Origin: CADEFX01 sp046154585
Lineage (GTDB): Bacteria; Pseudomonadota; Alphaproteobacteria; Rhizobiales; Hyphomicrobiaceae
DNA length: 64,000 bases
Direction: 5' to 3'
Assembly (NCBI GenBank): GCA_046154585.1
Contig: JBJXDX010000168.1
Span: 43,974 to 107,973, forward strand
This document shows, piece after piece, positions 26,586 through 34,929 of this stretch (position 1 is its first letter; each line of letters opens with the position of its first letter). A model generated the notes under the pieces. It was given only the letters and a program-made list of their open reading frames with translations. It had not been told where the DNA came from and searched no databases. The position numbers were made by a program, and so were the translations under genes.

Positions 26586-27665
26586 TCAGAACGCCGTCGC
26601 GCCGTTCAGCGAGCCGACGAACAGCACGACGCCCATCAGCATCACAAGCGCCGACCCGCCGATGCCGGCGATCAGCCGCACGCGCTCTCCCCCACCGCCA
26701 TTGCCTATGCGCACGGCAAGCTCGCGCGAACCCACCGCCAAGGCGGCGAGGGCCGACACGGTGATAGCAGTCCCCAGCGCCATTGCGAACGTGGCGAACA
26801 CACCGGCCCAGAGCAAGCCCTGCCCAATAGCAAAGACCAGTACGAGGATCGCACCAGTGCAGGGCCGCACGCCCACCGCGAACGCAATCGGCAGCGCCTT
26901 GCGCCACGACCATGCGCCTTCGAGCTGCTTCGGATCCGGGATATGCGCGTGATCGCAGCAGGAATGGTCATGGGCATGATGATGTCCATGATCGTGCCCA
27001 TGCCCGTGGTGATCATGGCCGCGCCCGTGATGGTGGTCGTGCGTGTGAGCATGAGCTGTAGCAGGTGCTCTCAAGCCGCGAAGTTGACGCCAGAGCAACC
27101 ATCCTCCGACCACGGCCACGAGCGCCCAGCTTGCAGTTTCGAGCCAGGCCTCGGTCGCTTTCATCGTGAGGCCGGTCGCCTTGAGAACCAGCACCAGAAT
27201 GCAAACCACGATCAGAGCTGACAGCCCCTGAATGAGGGCCGCCAGGAACGACAGCGCTATGCCCCGCCGCACCGTGCGCTCATTGGCCAGCACATAGGAC
27301 GAGATCACGGCCTTGCCGTGGCCCGGTCCCGCGGCGTGCAACACCCCGTAGGCGAAGCTGAGCGCCGCCAGGATCAAAGTCGCGGTCACTGGATTGCCGG
27401 TGCGGATGTCACGCACGGCGGCCGCCAGCCGGCGATTGATGTCGGCCTGCCAGGCTGTGAGCCACCTGTAGAGGCCGTGCAGCGGACCCGAGGCTTCCGG
27501 TGTGGGCGCGGCACGTTGGCCCTGCGGCGGCAGGAAGCTCTTGGCCGGCGGCGTCGCCCCGACGGCCGGCCCTCCGCCCTGGCCCGATCCCTGCGCAAGC
27601 CCTGGCAACGTGCCCAGAACTAGGAGGGCCCCGACAAGAATGAGATACAATGATCGCTGGATCAT
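26586..27665 (-). CDS. NicO-family nickel/cobalt transporter
   Basis: A protein of about 359 residues with an N-terminal signal/membrane segment and at least six hydrophobic helices. The metal-transporter motif HAAGPGHGKA is in the first conserved helix, a His-rich cytoplasmic loop (many HDH/HGH repeats around residues 215-240) follows, and IAFAVGVRPCTGAILVL forms the second signature. These are features of the NicO/RcnA family. The ATG at 27665 overlaps the stop of the DUF1007 gene (ATGA). An in-frame ATG at 27680 is the alternative. Direction of transport is uncertain: RcnA exports, whereas NicO with DUF1007 is often assigned to uptake. Confidence 0.87.
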   Translation of the reverse strand: MIQRSLYLILVGALLVLGTLPGLAQGSGQGGGPAVGATPPAKSFLPPQGQRAAPTPEASGPLHGLYRWLTAWQADINRRLAAAVRDIRTGNPVTATLILAALSFAYGVLHAAGPGHGKAVISSYVLANERTVRRGIALSFLAALIQGLSALIVVCILVLVLKATGLTMKATEAWLETASWALVAVVGGWLLWRQLRGLRAPATAHAHTHDHHHGRGHDHHGHGHDHGHHHAHDHSCCDHAHIPDPKQLEGAWSWRKALPIAFAVGVRPCTGAILVLVFAIGQGLLWAGVFATFAMALGTAITVSALAALAVGSRELAVRIGNGGGGERVRLIAGIGGSALVMLMGVVLFVGSLNGATAF

Positions 27666-28459
27666 GGTTTTGCTTCGCATGTGACCGCGATCGGCTTGGC
27701 AAAACTGAAGCCAATGCTCTGGCCGCCGAGCTGGTTGGCAAACGACTCGCCCAGCCGCTTGGCGTCATCGGCACCCCGCTCCGCGCCGCCGATGCGGACC
27801 TTGCAGCCTGTTGGAGCGCCCGGGCCTAGTGTTACGGGACTGTCCTTCGCCAGTTCAAAAGCGATAAAAAAAGTCGGGTCGGACACGGAGAACGTGAAGC
27901 CCGGCGCCTCGGCCAGAACCGGCTGTTTCAGGGGCAGCGTGAAGTGAAGGCTCAGGACTTTGGGCTTAGCAGCGGGTTTGCCACCTTTGCTATCGCCCGA
28001 AAACCAATTCTGCATGCGCCCGACGACGCTGGGCTTCGTCTCACCCGCCTTGCTCTTCTCCGAAGGGGCGGGTTCGCTCTCGCCGAGAGCCGTTGCTTCC
28101 GCATAGTCGAGGTAGGCGTCTCGGGCGTCATCGACCTCGAGTGCATGATCAGCGAGTTTGACGTGCGTGAAGAAGGCGAACTCCCTGAGGCCATCGATGT
28201 TCACCTTTGTAAGCTCGGCCAGTTCCTTGCGATCATAGTTGCCGTCGTTGTTGGTATCGAGCCCCTGGATGGCCATGGCAGTATAGAATTCGTCGAAGGT
28301 CCACTTGTGCCGGATGCCGGCGATGCTACCCTGCTCGTAGAGCACCGTACTCTCAACCGTAATCCACACGTGCGGATGCGCGTTCGCGGCCGGTGCCGCG
28401 GCCGCCGACAAAGCGACCGCAGCGGCCGCTAGAGAACAAAGGTTTCGAGTCCGCGTCAT
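27662..28459 (-). CDS. DUF1007 family exported protein
   Basis: A protein of about 265 residues. A signal peptide (1-27) ends in ANA, followed by HPHVWITVES, the mature N-terminus that defines DUF1007 and that may bind metal through its histidines. A Asp-rich NNDGNYDRKEL segment resembles an EF-hand-like loop. DUF1007 proteins are regularly encoded with NicO transporters and are thought to help deliver Ni or Co in the periplasm. The start ATG at 28459 is chosen over an upstream codon at 28528 because it gives the signal peptide directly. Overlaps the NicO gene by 4 bp. Confidence 0.87.
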   Translation of the reverse strand: MTRTRNLCSLAAAAVALSAAAAPAANAHPHVWITVESTVLYEQGSIAGIRHKWTFDEFYTAMAIQGLDTNNDGNYDRKELAELTKVNIDGLREFAFFTHVKLADHALEVDDARDAYLDYAEATALGESEPAPSEKSKAGETKPSVVGRMQNWFSGDSKGGKPAAKPKVLSLHFTLPLKQPVLAEAPGFTFSVSDPTFFIAFELAKDSPVTLGPGAPTGCKVRIGGAERGADDAKRLGESFANQLGGQSIGFSFAKPIAVTCEAKP

Positions 28460-28567
28460 GTCTTTCTTGCCGCTTCCATGGACCTGTGACGCACAACGAG
28501 GCGATCGGCCGGCCGATGACAGCCACATTGCATAGTCGCAGAGGCGTCAGCCGGCAGGCCAGTTTTT

Positions 28568-29218
28568 TTAGCCGCTGACAGAAACCTGGACCGTGCGCGC
28601 ATTCCCTGACGTGGCCCCGGCATGGTCGGCCACAACGACATCGAAACTGGCCTTTGGCGTATTTGTGCCGTCGTGACGGAACAGGACAGTGCCACTCTGA
28701 AGATCGGCTTGGCTGAATTTCGAGACGGGCTCGGTCGGCTGACGCGAGAGGGAAACGAAGCCGTTCTTCGTATTCGACACCGAGAATATCAGATCTGTCG
28801 CCTTGTCATCCGGGTCGAATGCCCGCAGGTCCTCCAGCGTAATCGTTACCGTCCGTCCCTTATTGACCGTCAGGCCGAGGTCGCCGCCGAGGGTCGGCGG
28901 GACGTTGCGTACTTCTGCGCTGAGGTTGCCGCCTGCCTCCAGCGCCAGCTGTCCGTAGCGCACGTTGCCGCTGACAGAACCTGAGCTGCGAATGCTGATG
29001 AGATGCTTGATAAACACCTCTCCCTGCATCGTGCCGTGGACGTCCGCGTTGTCCGACTTGACGGTGCCGTAGAAGCGCCCGCCTTCGTGAACAAGGATGC
29101 TCTCGGCCGCGATCTGCCCCTCAACGTGCCCGTATATCTCGATCCGCTGGCAATTCCGAATCTCGCCCACGATCGCGGTATCTTCCCTGACCACGAGTAC
29201 GCCACGCGTTCCGATCAC
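28568..29218 (-). CDS. Bactofilin fused to a cadherin/CSPG-like domain
   Basis: A 216-residue protein. Residues about 1-110 match polymer-forming bactofilins, with the short beta-helical turns VVREDTAIVGEI, IEIYGHVEGQI and FYGTVKSDNADVHGTM. Residues about 120-216 look like a CSPG/NG2 or cadherin-like repeat (VNKGRTVTITLEDLRAFDPDD, then GTVLFRHDG and a FDVVVADHAG ending). Bactofilins normally end soon after the helix, so the C-terminal domain is extra. A cytoskeletal scaffold with an adhesive or binding module is likely. It has no clear signal peptide. Divergent from znuA. Confidence 0.8.
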   Translation of the reverse strand: MIGTRGVLVVREDTAIVGEIRNCQRIEIYGHVEGQIAAESILVHEGGRFYGTVKSDNADVHGTMQGEVFIKHLISIRSSGSVSGNVRYGQLALEAGGNLSAEVRNVPPTLGGDLGLTVNKGRTVTITLEDLRAFDPDDKATDLIFSVSNTKNGFVSLSRQPTEPVSKFSQADLQSGTVLFRHDGTNTPKASFDVVVADHAGATSGNARTVQVSVSG

Positions 29219-29331
29219 TGATGTGCCTCATACCCTTTTCGCTTTCGACGAAGCATGTGGCACGAATTGGCCAACTTCGGGGCCGGATGCGGCGCCACGC
29301 GTTCAATATCGTCACATAGTCCCTTGCCTTT

Positions 29332-29350
29332 TGTTAGATACTTTATAACA
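29332..29350. promoter_or_regulatory. Candidate Zur operator upstream of znuA
   Basis: A 19-bp near-palindrome with perfect outer arms TGTTA and TAACA, centred at 29341 (TGTTAGATACTTTATAACA). Zur boxes of alphaproteobacteria are AT-rich palindromes with TGTTA...TAACA arms. It lies 44 bp before the znuA start and overlaps a plausible -10 region. The call rests on motif resemblance and gene context. Confidence 0.42.
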
Positions 29351-29393
29351 TTAATGCAACCCTCGACGGTTGGATCGCATGTTGGAGAAGGTC

Positions 29394-30389
29394 ATGGCCG
29401 CCCTGAAGCATTGGATCGCCGGGCCCCTCTCGGCAGCTTTTCTTTGCTTGACTGGCAATACTGGCGCCCTGGCGGAGCCGAAGGTCGTGGCGACTATCAA
29501 GCCCATTCACGCGCTGGTGGCAGGCGTTATGGCGGGGGTCGGCGAGCCCAAGCTGCTGATCGATGGAGCGGGTTCCCCGCATACGTTCACGTTGAAGCCA
29601 TCCGACGCCCGGGCCCTTAACCAATCCGACATGGTTTTCAGGGTTTCCGACATTCTGGAGCCCTTCATGATCAAGGTGCTGACCGCACTGCCCAAGTCCG
29701 TGCGAGTGATCACCCTGGAAGATGCACCCGGGCTGACCCTCCACAAAATGCGCAGCGGCGCGACGTTCGAGCAGCACACGCACGACCACGGCCCTAAAGG
29801 CCGCCATGTCAAGAAAGCCGATGCCCACGACCATCATGACCATGGCAAGCCCGGCAAGTCTGCCCAGTCGAACGATGGCCATATCTGGCTGGACCCTGCT
29901 AACGCCAAGGTCATCACTCAGTACATTGCCTCGGTCCTCGCCACGGAGGCGCCTGAGCATGCCGCGCGGTTCAAGGAAAATGCCGATGCTGTGTCGCGCT
30001 CGCTCGATCAGCTTGATGTCGAGCTCCGGCAGACCCTCAAACCGATCGCCGGCCGGCCCTATATCGTCTTCCACGATGCCTATCATTATCTTGAGGGTCG
30101 ATACGGATTGACAGCAGCTGGCGCCGTGACTGTCAGTCCTGAAATTGCGCCGAGCGCCAAGCGGCTGTCTGAGCTGCGCAAGAAAATCTCGACGCTCAAG
30201 GCCGTATGCGTTTTCGCTGAACCTCAGTTCGAGCCCAAGCTTGTACGCACCATTACGGAGGGGACGTCGGCGCGGACGGGAACGCTCGACTATCTCGGCG
30301 CTTCGTTGAAGCCTGGGCCTGATTTGTATTTCAACGTCCTGCGATCGCTGGCCGCGGATCTCAAAGCCTGTTTGTCAAACCCTTCCTGA
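29394..30389 (+). CDS. znuA: Zinc ABC transporter substrate-binding protein ZnuA
   Basis: A protein of about 331 residues of the cluster A-I metal-binding family. After a signal peptide (ends LAEP) come VVATIKPIHALVAGVM with the first zinc-ligand His, the His/Asp-rich loop typical of ZnuA (HTHDHGP, DAHDHHDHGK), HIWLDP with the second His, and FHDAYHYLE with the third. The ATG at 29394 has GGAG six bases upstream and is preferred over 29370 and 29379. It delivers periplasmic Zn2+ to ZnuBC, yet neither znuB nor znuC is adjacent. The candidate Zur operator upstream suggests zinc repression. Confidence 0.92.
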   Translation: MAALKHWIAGPLSAAFLCLTGNTGALAEPKVVATIKPIHALVAGVMAGVGEPKLLIDGAGSPHTFTLKPSDARALNQSDMVFRVSDILEPFMIKVLTALPKSVRVITLEDAPGLTLHKMRSGATFEQHTHDHGPKGRHVKKADAHDHHDHGKPGKSAQSNDGHIWLDPANAKVITQYIASVLATEAPEHAARFKENADAVSRSLDQLDVELRQTLKPIAGRPYIVFHDAYHYLEGRYGLTAAGAVTVSPEIAPSAKRLSELRKKISTLKAVCVFAEPQFEPKLVRTITEGTSARTGTLDYLGASLKPGPDLYFNVLRSLAADLKACLSNPS

Positions 30390-30426
30390 AGGGCAGCGGA
30401 GGGCAATTGCTGGCCCGACAAACGAA

Positions 30427-30449
30427 ACAGGCGGCTCAAGGCCGCCTGT
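30427..30449. terminator. Bidirectional hairpin between znuA and the L,D-transpeptidase gene
   Basis: ACAGGCGGC, loop TCAAG, GCCGCCTGT: a perfect 9-bp stem in the 85-bp space between these convergent genes. The minus-strand reading is followed by TTTCGTTTG, so termination of the minus-strand transcript is the more convincing; the plus-strand side lacks a T-run. Confidence 0.55.
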
Positions 30450-30474
30450 CGGATGTTCCCTCGTGTTCGGGCCG

Positions 30475-31197
30475 TTATTCGGGCATTCGCCATTCATACG
30501 GGGCTGCCGCACTCTTCTGCGTGGCCACGCGTTTCGTGTGCTTTACAGCAGGTTGTGCTTTGGGCTTGGCCACGACAGCATCCTCATCGGCGGACGCAAC
30601 GGAAGGTTCGGAGCTGAACTTATTCCAGGTGACCGTCACCTTGGCGCCCACGTTCACGCGCGGATAGAGATCGAGCACATCCTGATTGTACATGCGGATG
30701 CAACCCTTCGACACAGCCGAGCCGATGGTCCAAGGAGCGTCCGTCCCGTGGATGCGATAGGCAGATGATCCGAGGTACAGCGCGCGCACGCCGAGCGGAT
30801 TGAGCGGATGGCCACCCGGCACCCAGTTCGGCAGACGCGGATTTTCAGCGCGCATGGTCGCCGTCGGCGTCCAGGATGGATTCTCGCGCTTCATCGTTAC
30901 GTTGGTCGCTCCCTGCCAGCGGCTTTGCTCGCGCGGGATGGCTATAGGATAGCTCACCGCCTCGCCGGGCCTGGTCACGAGGTACAGCCGGCGGTCGCCG
31001 AAGCTGACCACGATCTGTCCCGGAGAATACTGCGATGTGAACCGTACCGTTGCCTTGCCGCTGCCGCCGGTTGTTGAGCCGCCGCCCCAAAGCCCATCGG
31101 AACTCTGTGCCCATGCGCCAGATTGTCCCGCGAGTGCGCCTGCCGCCAGGCCGCCGGCAGCAAGCAGCGCGTGCCCCAGCTTACGTCTCATGGTCAT
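30475..31197 (-). CDS. L,D-transpeptidase (YkuD domain), exported
   Basis: A 240-residue protein with a signal peptide (1-30, ending AWA) and a YkuD catalytic domain. The active-site motif is complete: His150 (YRIHGT) and SKGCIRM with the nucleophile Cys166. It forms 3-3 peptidoglycan cross-links or attaches proteins to peptidoglycan in the periplasm. A Pro/Lys-rich tail (about 205-240) follows the domain. Both ATG codons at 31197 and 31191 could start it. Convergent with znuA. Confidence 0.9.
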   Translation of the reverse strand: MTMRRKLGHALLAAGGLAAGALAGQSGAWAQSSDGLWGGGSTTGGSGKATVRFTSQYSPGQIVVSFGDRRLYLVTRPGEAVSYPIAIPREQSRWQGATNVTMKRENPSWTPTATMRAENPRLPNWVPGGHPLNPLGVRALYLGSSAYRIHGTDAPWTIGSAVSKGCIRMYNQDVLDLYPRVNVGAKVTVTWNKFSSEPSVASADEDAVVAKPKAQPAVKHTKRVATQKSAAAPYEWRMPE

Positions 31198-31565
31198 CTC
31201 GGTTTGAACCCCCGTTGTTCGTGCCGATCATCCTCGATCGGATGCCGCTTATGACGCGACGCAACAGCCGGCTTGAACCACTGGCCGACATTGTCAGGTG
31301 ATGGTCAGGGAAGTTGTTGCAGATCGGTCTGACCGTTGCCGTGATTGTGGCGATGCCGGGGCAAGCGTGCAACGGGGCGGGCCGTCACTCGGTGGCGTTT
31401 TTAGGTGTGTGTGAGATGTTTTGAGCGCTTGTGTGTGAAACAGGCAACAATTCACGTTTTGGATCAGGGCTTTTGCTCGATGCAGTGACATCGAGGCGTC
31501 TCGCGCCAAAGCAGCTCTCCCTGATTTTAGATCCCGTTAAATTCCATATTTGTTCCAGTTTTGTC

Positions 31566-31605
31566 TTGACGAGGCATCGATGCAAATATAGAACGAATAA
31601 AGAAC
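31566..31605 (+). promoter_or_regulatory. Promoter-like site with an alphaproteobacterial LexA-type motif
   Basis: TTGACG (31566) and TATAGA (31587) or TAGAAC (31589) could be -35 and -10 elements. GAAC-N7-GAAC at 31591-31605 is the reverse complement of GTTC-N7-GTTC, the SOS-box form known for alphaproteobacteria. It overlaps the -10/+1 area, as a repressor site would. By chance such an 8-base pattern can occur about once or twice in a window of this size. Confidence 0.3.
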
Positions 31606-31823
31606 ATGCGAGGAGACTGATTGATCCTTCGAGACGCTGCGATAGCCCCCTCTCTTGCCCTGTTTCGAGGATTGGACCTTCGCGATTGCCCGCCTCTGGC
31701 GGCTCGGTTGTGAGCGTGGCGTTGCGTTGAAGCAGGTGGTTCCCCCCGCCTTGCTATCGGTCTGCACACAGCTTTCCCCGGCTGACATGGCAGACAAGTG
31801 AGTGTGCGTTTGCTCCCCCTCAG

Positions 31824-31876
31824 GAGGACGGCAGTGCATCCCCCGGGATGCCCCTTGTCCCGGCATTGCCGTCCTC
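31824..31876. ncRNA. Strong hairpin element upstream of ggt (possible structured RNA)
   Basis: GAGGACGGCAGTGC (31824-31837) pairs with GCATTGCCGTCCTC (31863-31876) over 14 positions with a single G-T wobble. The 25-base loop can form an inner ATCCC/GGGAT stem. It lies 101 bp before the ggt start. It does not match a riboswitch I recognise and has no U-run. It could be a 5' leader structure, a small RNA or a terminator of an upstream transcript. Confidence 0.3.
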
Positions 31877-31976
31877 CCCCTCCTTTCCACCGCTCCAGCG
31901 CCGCATAGGCAGCTGCTCCTTTCGTCCCGACCGCCAAGCGGTCTACGATGTAGGTCCCATCCGCGTGTGGGATCGC

Positions 31977-33806
31977 ATGAGTTTTCCAACTGCAACCCTG
32001 CAGGCTTGTATTCTGGCCGTCGTTCTCAGGCTGATCGTTGCCGTTCTCGCCCTGGTATCGTCCACCGGTGTGCAGGCGCAGCGCGCGCCGGCCGCTCCCG
32101 AATCGGCGACTGCCGTCACTGGCAAACGGGTCGTCCACGGCTCCCGGCATATGGTGGCCGCAGCCAACGCCTACGCGGTCGAAGCCGGCCGCGACATCTT
32201 GCGGCGCGGCGGCAATGCCATCGACGCCGTCATCGCCGTGCAACTCGTGCTCAACCTCGTGGAGCCGCAATCGTCCGGCATCGGCGGTGGCGCCTTCATG
32301 GTGCATTTCGATGCTGCCACCAAGTCCCTCACGACCTATGACGGGCGCGAGACCGCTCCCTCCTCGGCCAAGGCCGACCGCTTTCTGAAAGGCGGTCGGC
32401 CCATGCCATTCGGCGAGGCAGTGCGTTCCGGCTTGAGCGTCGGCGTGCCCGGTGTGCTTGCCGCCATGGAGATGGCCCACCGGCAATATGGCCGATTACC
32501 CTGGGCCGACCTTTTTGCACCGACGATCAAGCTTGCTACGGACGGCTTCATCATCTCGCCGCGGCTCAATCTTTTGCTGGCGGAGCAGGGTGCTGCTGCT
32601 TTCTCGCCGGGTGCGCGCCGCTATTTCTTTGACGCCAGCGGCGCACCATGGCCGGCTGGACATCGCCTCGCCAATCCCGAATTTTCCGGCACGCTCCGAG
32701 CGATCGCGGCATACGGTGCCGCCGCGTTCTATACGGGCCCGATCGCTGCGGATATCGTCCGCGCTGTGGGCGAAGCACCCGGCGCCAAGGGCGATCTGAC
32801 GCTCGCGGATATCGCCGGCTATCGCGCCAAGGAACGCCTGGCGGTCTGCACCGCGTATCGCCGCCGACAGGTGTGCGGCATGGGCCCGCCCTCGTCCGGC
32901 GGGATCGCCGTCGGGCAGACACTCGCCCTGCTCGAGCCCTTCGATCTTGGCCGCGGCTCGCGCGGGGGCATGCCCGCGCATGCCCTTCATATCATCGCCG
33001 AGGCCGAGAAGCTGGCCTACGCTGACCGCGACCGATACGTCGCCGACAGCGACATTACCCCTGTGCCGTCCGGCTTGCTCGATCCGGCCTACCTCGATGG
33101 CCGCCGCCCGTTCATGCACGCCCTCACAGCTGCGCCGAAAGCCACAGCCGGCACGCCGCCCGGCCTCCAAAGGGTCGCTTATGGCGCGGACGAAACGCAC
33201 GAAGCCTCAGGCACAAGCCACATCTCCATCATCGACGGCGCGGGCAATGCCGTCGCCATGACGACGTCCATCGAGACAGCGTTCGGCTCGCGCCTGTGGG
33301 CTGCGGGTTTCATGCTCAACAATCAACTGACTGACTTCTCCTTCCGCCCGCGTGCCCCCGACGGCCGTCCCATCGCCAACCGCGTGGAGCCGGGCAAGCG
33401 GCCGCGCAGCTCCATGTCGCCGACCATCGTGCTTGATGAGCGCGGCGTCCCCGAAGCTGTTCTGGGCTCCCCCGGCGGCAGCCGCATCATTCTCTACGTC
33501 CTGAAGGCGATTGTCGGTCTTGTCGACTGGGGCCTCGACGCACAGGCCGCCGCCGCGCTCGACAACTTCGGCAGCCGCGGCAGCACCTTCGAGCTTGAAC
33601 TCTCGGCGACCTCGCTCGCGGACGTGTTGGCGAGCCCTTGGGCCATGCGGTCGCCGATCTGGCATGCGCTCAAGATCAAGCCGTACGGGCATATCATGAC
33701 CTTCGACGCCCAGACCTCCGGCGTGCATATTATTGTTCGCCGGCCGGACGGTATGCTCGAGGGCGGCGCCGACCCGCGCCGTGAAGGCATCGTGCTTGCG
33801 GATTAG
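31977..33806 (+). CDS. ggt: Gamma-glutamyltransferase (gamma-glutamyltranspeptidase)
   Basis: A protein of about 609 residues, N-terminal nucleophile hydrolase of the Ggt family. A signal peptide (about 1-34) ends VQAQ, so it acts in the periplasm. Conserved blocks are ILRRGGNAIDAVIAVQLVLNLVEPQSSGIGGGAFM, the substrate-binding YDGRETAP, and the autoprocessing site before Thr413 in SGTSHISIID, followed by GSPGGSRII near the end. It hydrolyses glutathione or transfers the gamma-glutamyl group. The frame is open from 31848, but ATG 31977 gives the signal peptide directly. It precedes thiO with a 54-bp gap. Confidence 0.93.
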   Translation: MSFPTATLQACILAVVLRLIVAVLALVSSTGVQAQRAPAAPESATAVTGKRVVHGSRHMVAAANAYAVEAGRDILRRGGNAIDAVIAVQLVLNLVEPQSSGIGGGAFMVHFDAATKSLTTYDGRETAPSSAKADRFLKGGRPMPFGEAVRSGLSVGVPGVLAAMEMAHRQYGRLPWADLFAPTIKLATDGFIISPRLNLLLAEQGAAAFSPGARRYFFDASGAPWPAGHRLANPEFSGTLRAIAAYGAAAFYTGPIAADIVRAVGEAPGAKGDLTLADIAGYRAKERLAVCTAYRRRQVCGMGPPSSGGIAVGQTLALLEPFDLGRGSRGGMPAHALHIIAEAEKLAYADRDRYVADSDITPVPSGLLDPAYLDGRRPFMHALTAAPKATAGTPPGLQRVAYGADETHEASGTSHISIIDGAGNAVAMTTSIETAFGSRLWAAGFMLNNQLTDFSFRPRAPDGRPIANRVEPGKRPRSSMSPTIVLDERGVPEAVLGSPGGSRIILYVLKAIVGLVDWGLDAQAAAALDNFGSRGSTFELELSATSLADVLASPWAMRSPIWHALKIKPYGHIMTFDAQTSGVHIIVRRPDGMLEGGADPRREGIVLAD

Positions 33807-33824
33807 CCCCGCTCCCGTGCTATG

Positions 33825-33853
33825 CCCTAAACGCAGCGCGCGCGCTTTTAGGG
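33825..33853 (+). promoter_or_regulatory. Hairpin covering the thiO ribosome-binding site
   Basis: CCCTAAA (33825-33831) can pair with TTTAGGG (33847-33853). The AGGG of the second arm is the only Shine-Dalgarno-like sequence in front of the thiO GTG at 33861 (7-base spacing), so folding would hide it. It may be a translational control element or a ggt terminator stem. It is not a THI-box: the conserved CTGAGA is absent. Confidence 0.35.
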
Positions 33854-33860
33854 TTGGCTG

Positions 33861-34880
33861 GTGAAACACGATCCCATCATTGTCGTCGGCGGCGGCATCT
33901 TCGGCCTGTGGCAGACCTTCGAGCTGGCCCGTCGCGGCCGTGCCGTGGCGTTGCACGAGACGTTGCCGGAGGCAGCGACCGGTGCGTCCAGCCGCATAGC
34001 CGGCGCGATGCTGGCGCCCTACTGCGAGTCCGAGGCCGCCGAGCCCATCATCCAGGCGCTTGGCCTGCGCGGTCTCGACCTTTGGAAGGCGGCCTATCCT
34101 GGCGTCGTGGCACGCGGCAGCCTCGTTGTCGCCGCGCCGCGCGACCAGAGCGAGCTCACCCGCTTTGCCCGCCTCACCGACGGCCACCAACTGATCGATG
34201 CCGGCCGGATCGCGAACCTCGAAAGCAATCTCGCAGATCGCTTTCCCCGCGGCCTGTTTTACCCCGGCGAAGCGCACGTGGTGCCGCGTGCCGCGCTCGC
34301 GTGGCTTGTCGCCCAGGCGCGCCGCCTGGGCGCCGACCTTCGCTTCGAGGCATCGATCCCCGATCCTGCAAGCTTCGCCGCGGCAGGCCATCTCGTGATC
34401 GACTGCCGCGGCTTTGCCGCGCGCCCGGATCTCGCCGATCTGCGCGGCGTCCGGGGCGAGATGGCCGTCGTCCGTGCGCCCGATGTTGGCCTGACGCGTC
34501 CGATCCGTCTCCTGCACCCGCGATTCCCGCTTTATGTGGTGCCTTGGGGCGATGACCTCTACATGGTCGGCGCCACGGTCATTGAGCGCGAGGACGCCGG
34601 CCCCGTCACCGTCCGCTCCGCGCTCGATTTGCTCGGTACCGCCTACGCCGTGCATCCGGCCTTCGGCGAGGCCGAGATCGTCGAGCTCAACGCGGGCGTG
34701 CGTCCATCGCTGCCGGACAACGTGCCGAAAATTGTCGTCCGTGGCCGCCACATCTACGTCACCGGTGCCTACCGTCATGGTTACCTGCTGGCGCCGGTGC
34801 TGGCCGACCTTACCGCCGATTTCATTGAGACCGGCGCCAGCGATTCCCGAGTCTTTGTCATTGACGGCCCGAACGCTTAG
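33861..34880 (+). CDS. thiO: FAD-dependent glycine oxidase ThiO
   Basis: A 339-residue DAO-family flavoprotein with the Rossmann motif VVGGGIFG (8-15) and GASSRIAGAMLAPYCE near residue 45, typical of ThiO. The C-terminal FAD-binding region has VTGAYRHGYLLAP. ThiO oxidises glycine to iminoacetate (dehydroglycine) for the thiazole moiety of thiamine, the step done by ThiH in E. coli. GTG start at 33861. In many rhizobia thiO adjoins thiSGE; here those genes are 14 kb further on. ThiO identity is favoured over other amino acid oxidases by motif and by the presence of thiSGE in the window. Confidence 0.82.
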   Translation: MKHDPIIVVGGGIFGLWQTFELARRGRAVALHETLPEAATGASSRIAGAMLAPYCESEAAEPIIQALGLRGLDLWKAAYPGVVARGSLVVAAPRDQSELTRFARLTDGHQLIDAGRIANLESNLADRFPRGLFYPGEAHVVPRAALAWLVAQARRLGADLRFEASIPDPASFAAAGHLVIDCRGFAARPDLADLRGVRGEMAVVRAPDVGLTRPIRLLHPRFPLYVVPWGDDLYMVGATVIEREDAGPVTVRSALDLLGTAYAVHPAFGEAEIVELNAGVRPSLPDNVPKIVVRGRHIYVTGAYRHGYLLAPVLADLTADFIETGASDSRVFVIDGPNA

Positions 34881-34929
34881 ATTTGGCGCAACACACTCGG
34901 GTGGAAACACGAAGCGACGGAGGTCCGCC

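Larger units (their letters stand above)
31198..31976. other. Gene-poor intergenic region (779 bp)
   Basis: No convincing protein gene. The frames that are open here lack family motifs and good start sites. The region is more AT-rich at about 31530-31610 than its surroundings. It contains a promoter-like site with a GAAC-N7-GAAC motif (31566-31605), a 30-codon frame with a good ribosome site (TTG 31621 to TGA 31713, GGAG at 31612), and a strong hairpin at 31824-31876. It separates two divergent genes (L,D-transpeptidase and gamma-glutamyltransferase). Confidence 0.6.

Noticed and set aside
31385..31585. 66-codon minus-strand frame after the LexA-like motif
   Set aside because: No known family, no ribosome site, and biased composition; the plus-strand reading fits the promoter better.
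33207..34910. Minus-strand frame of 567 codons opposite ggt and thiO
   Set aside because: Spans two well-supported plus-strand genes and carries no recognisable motif.
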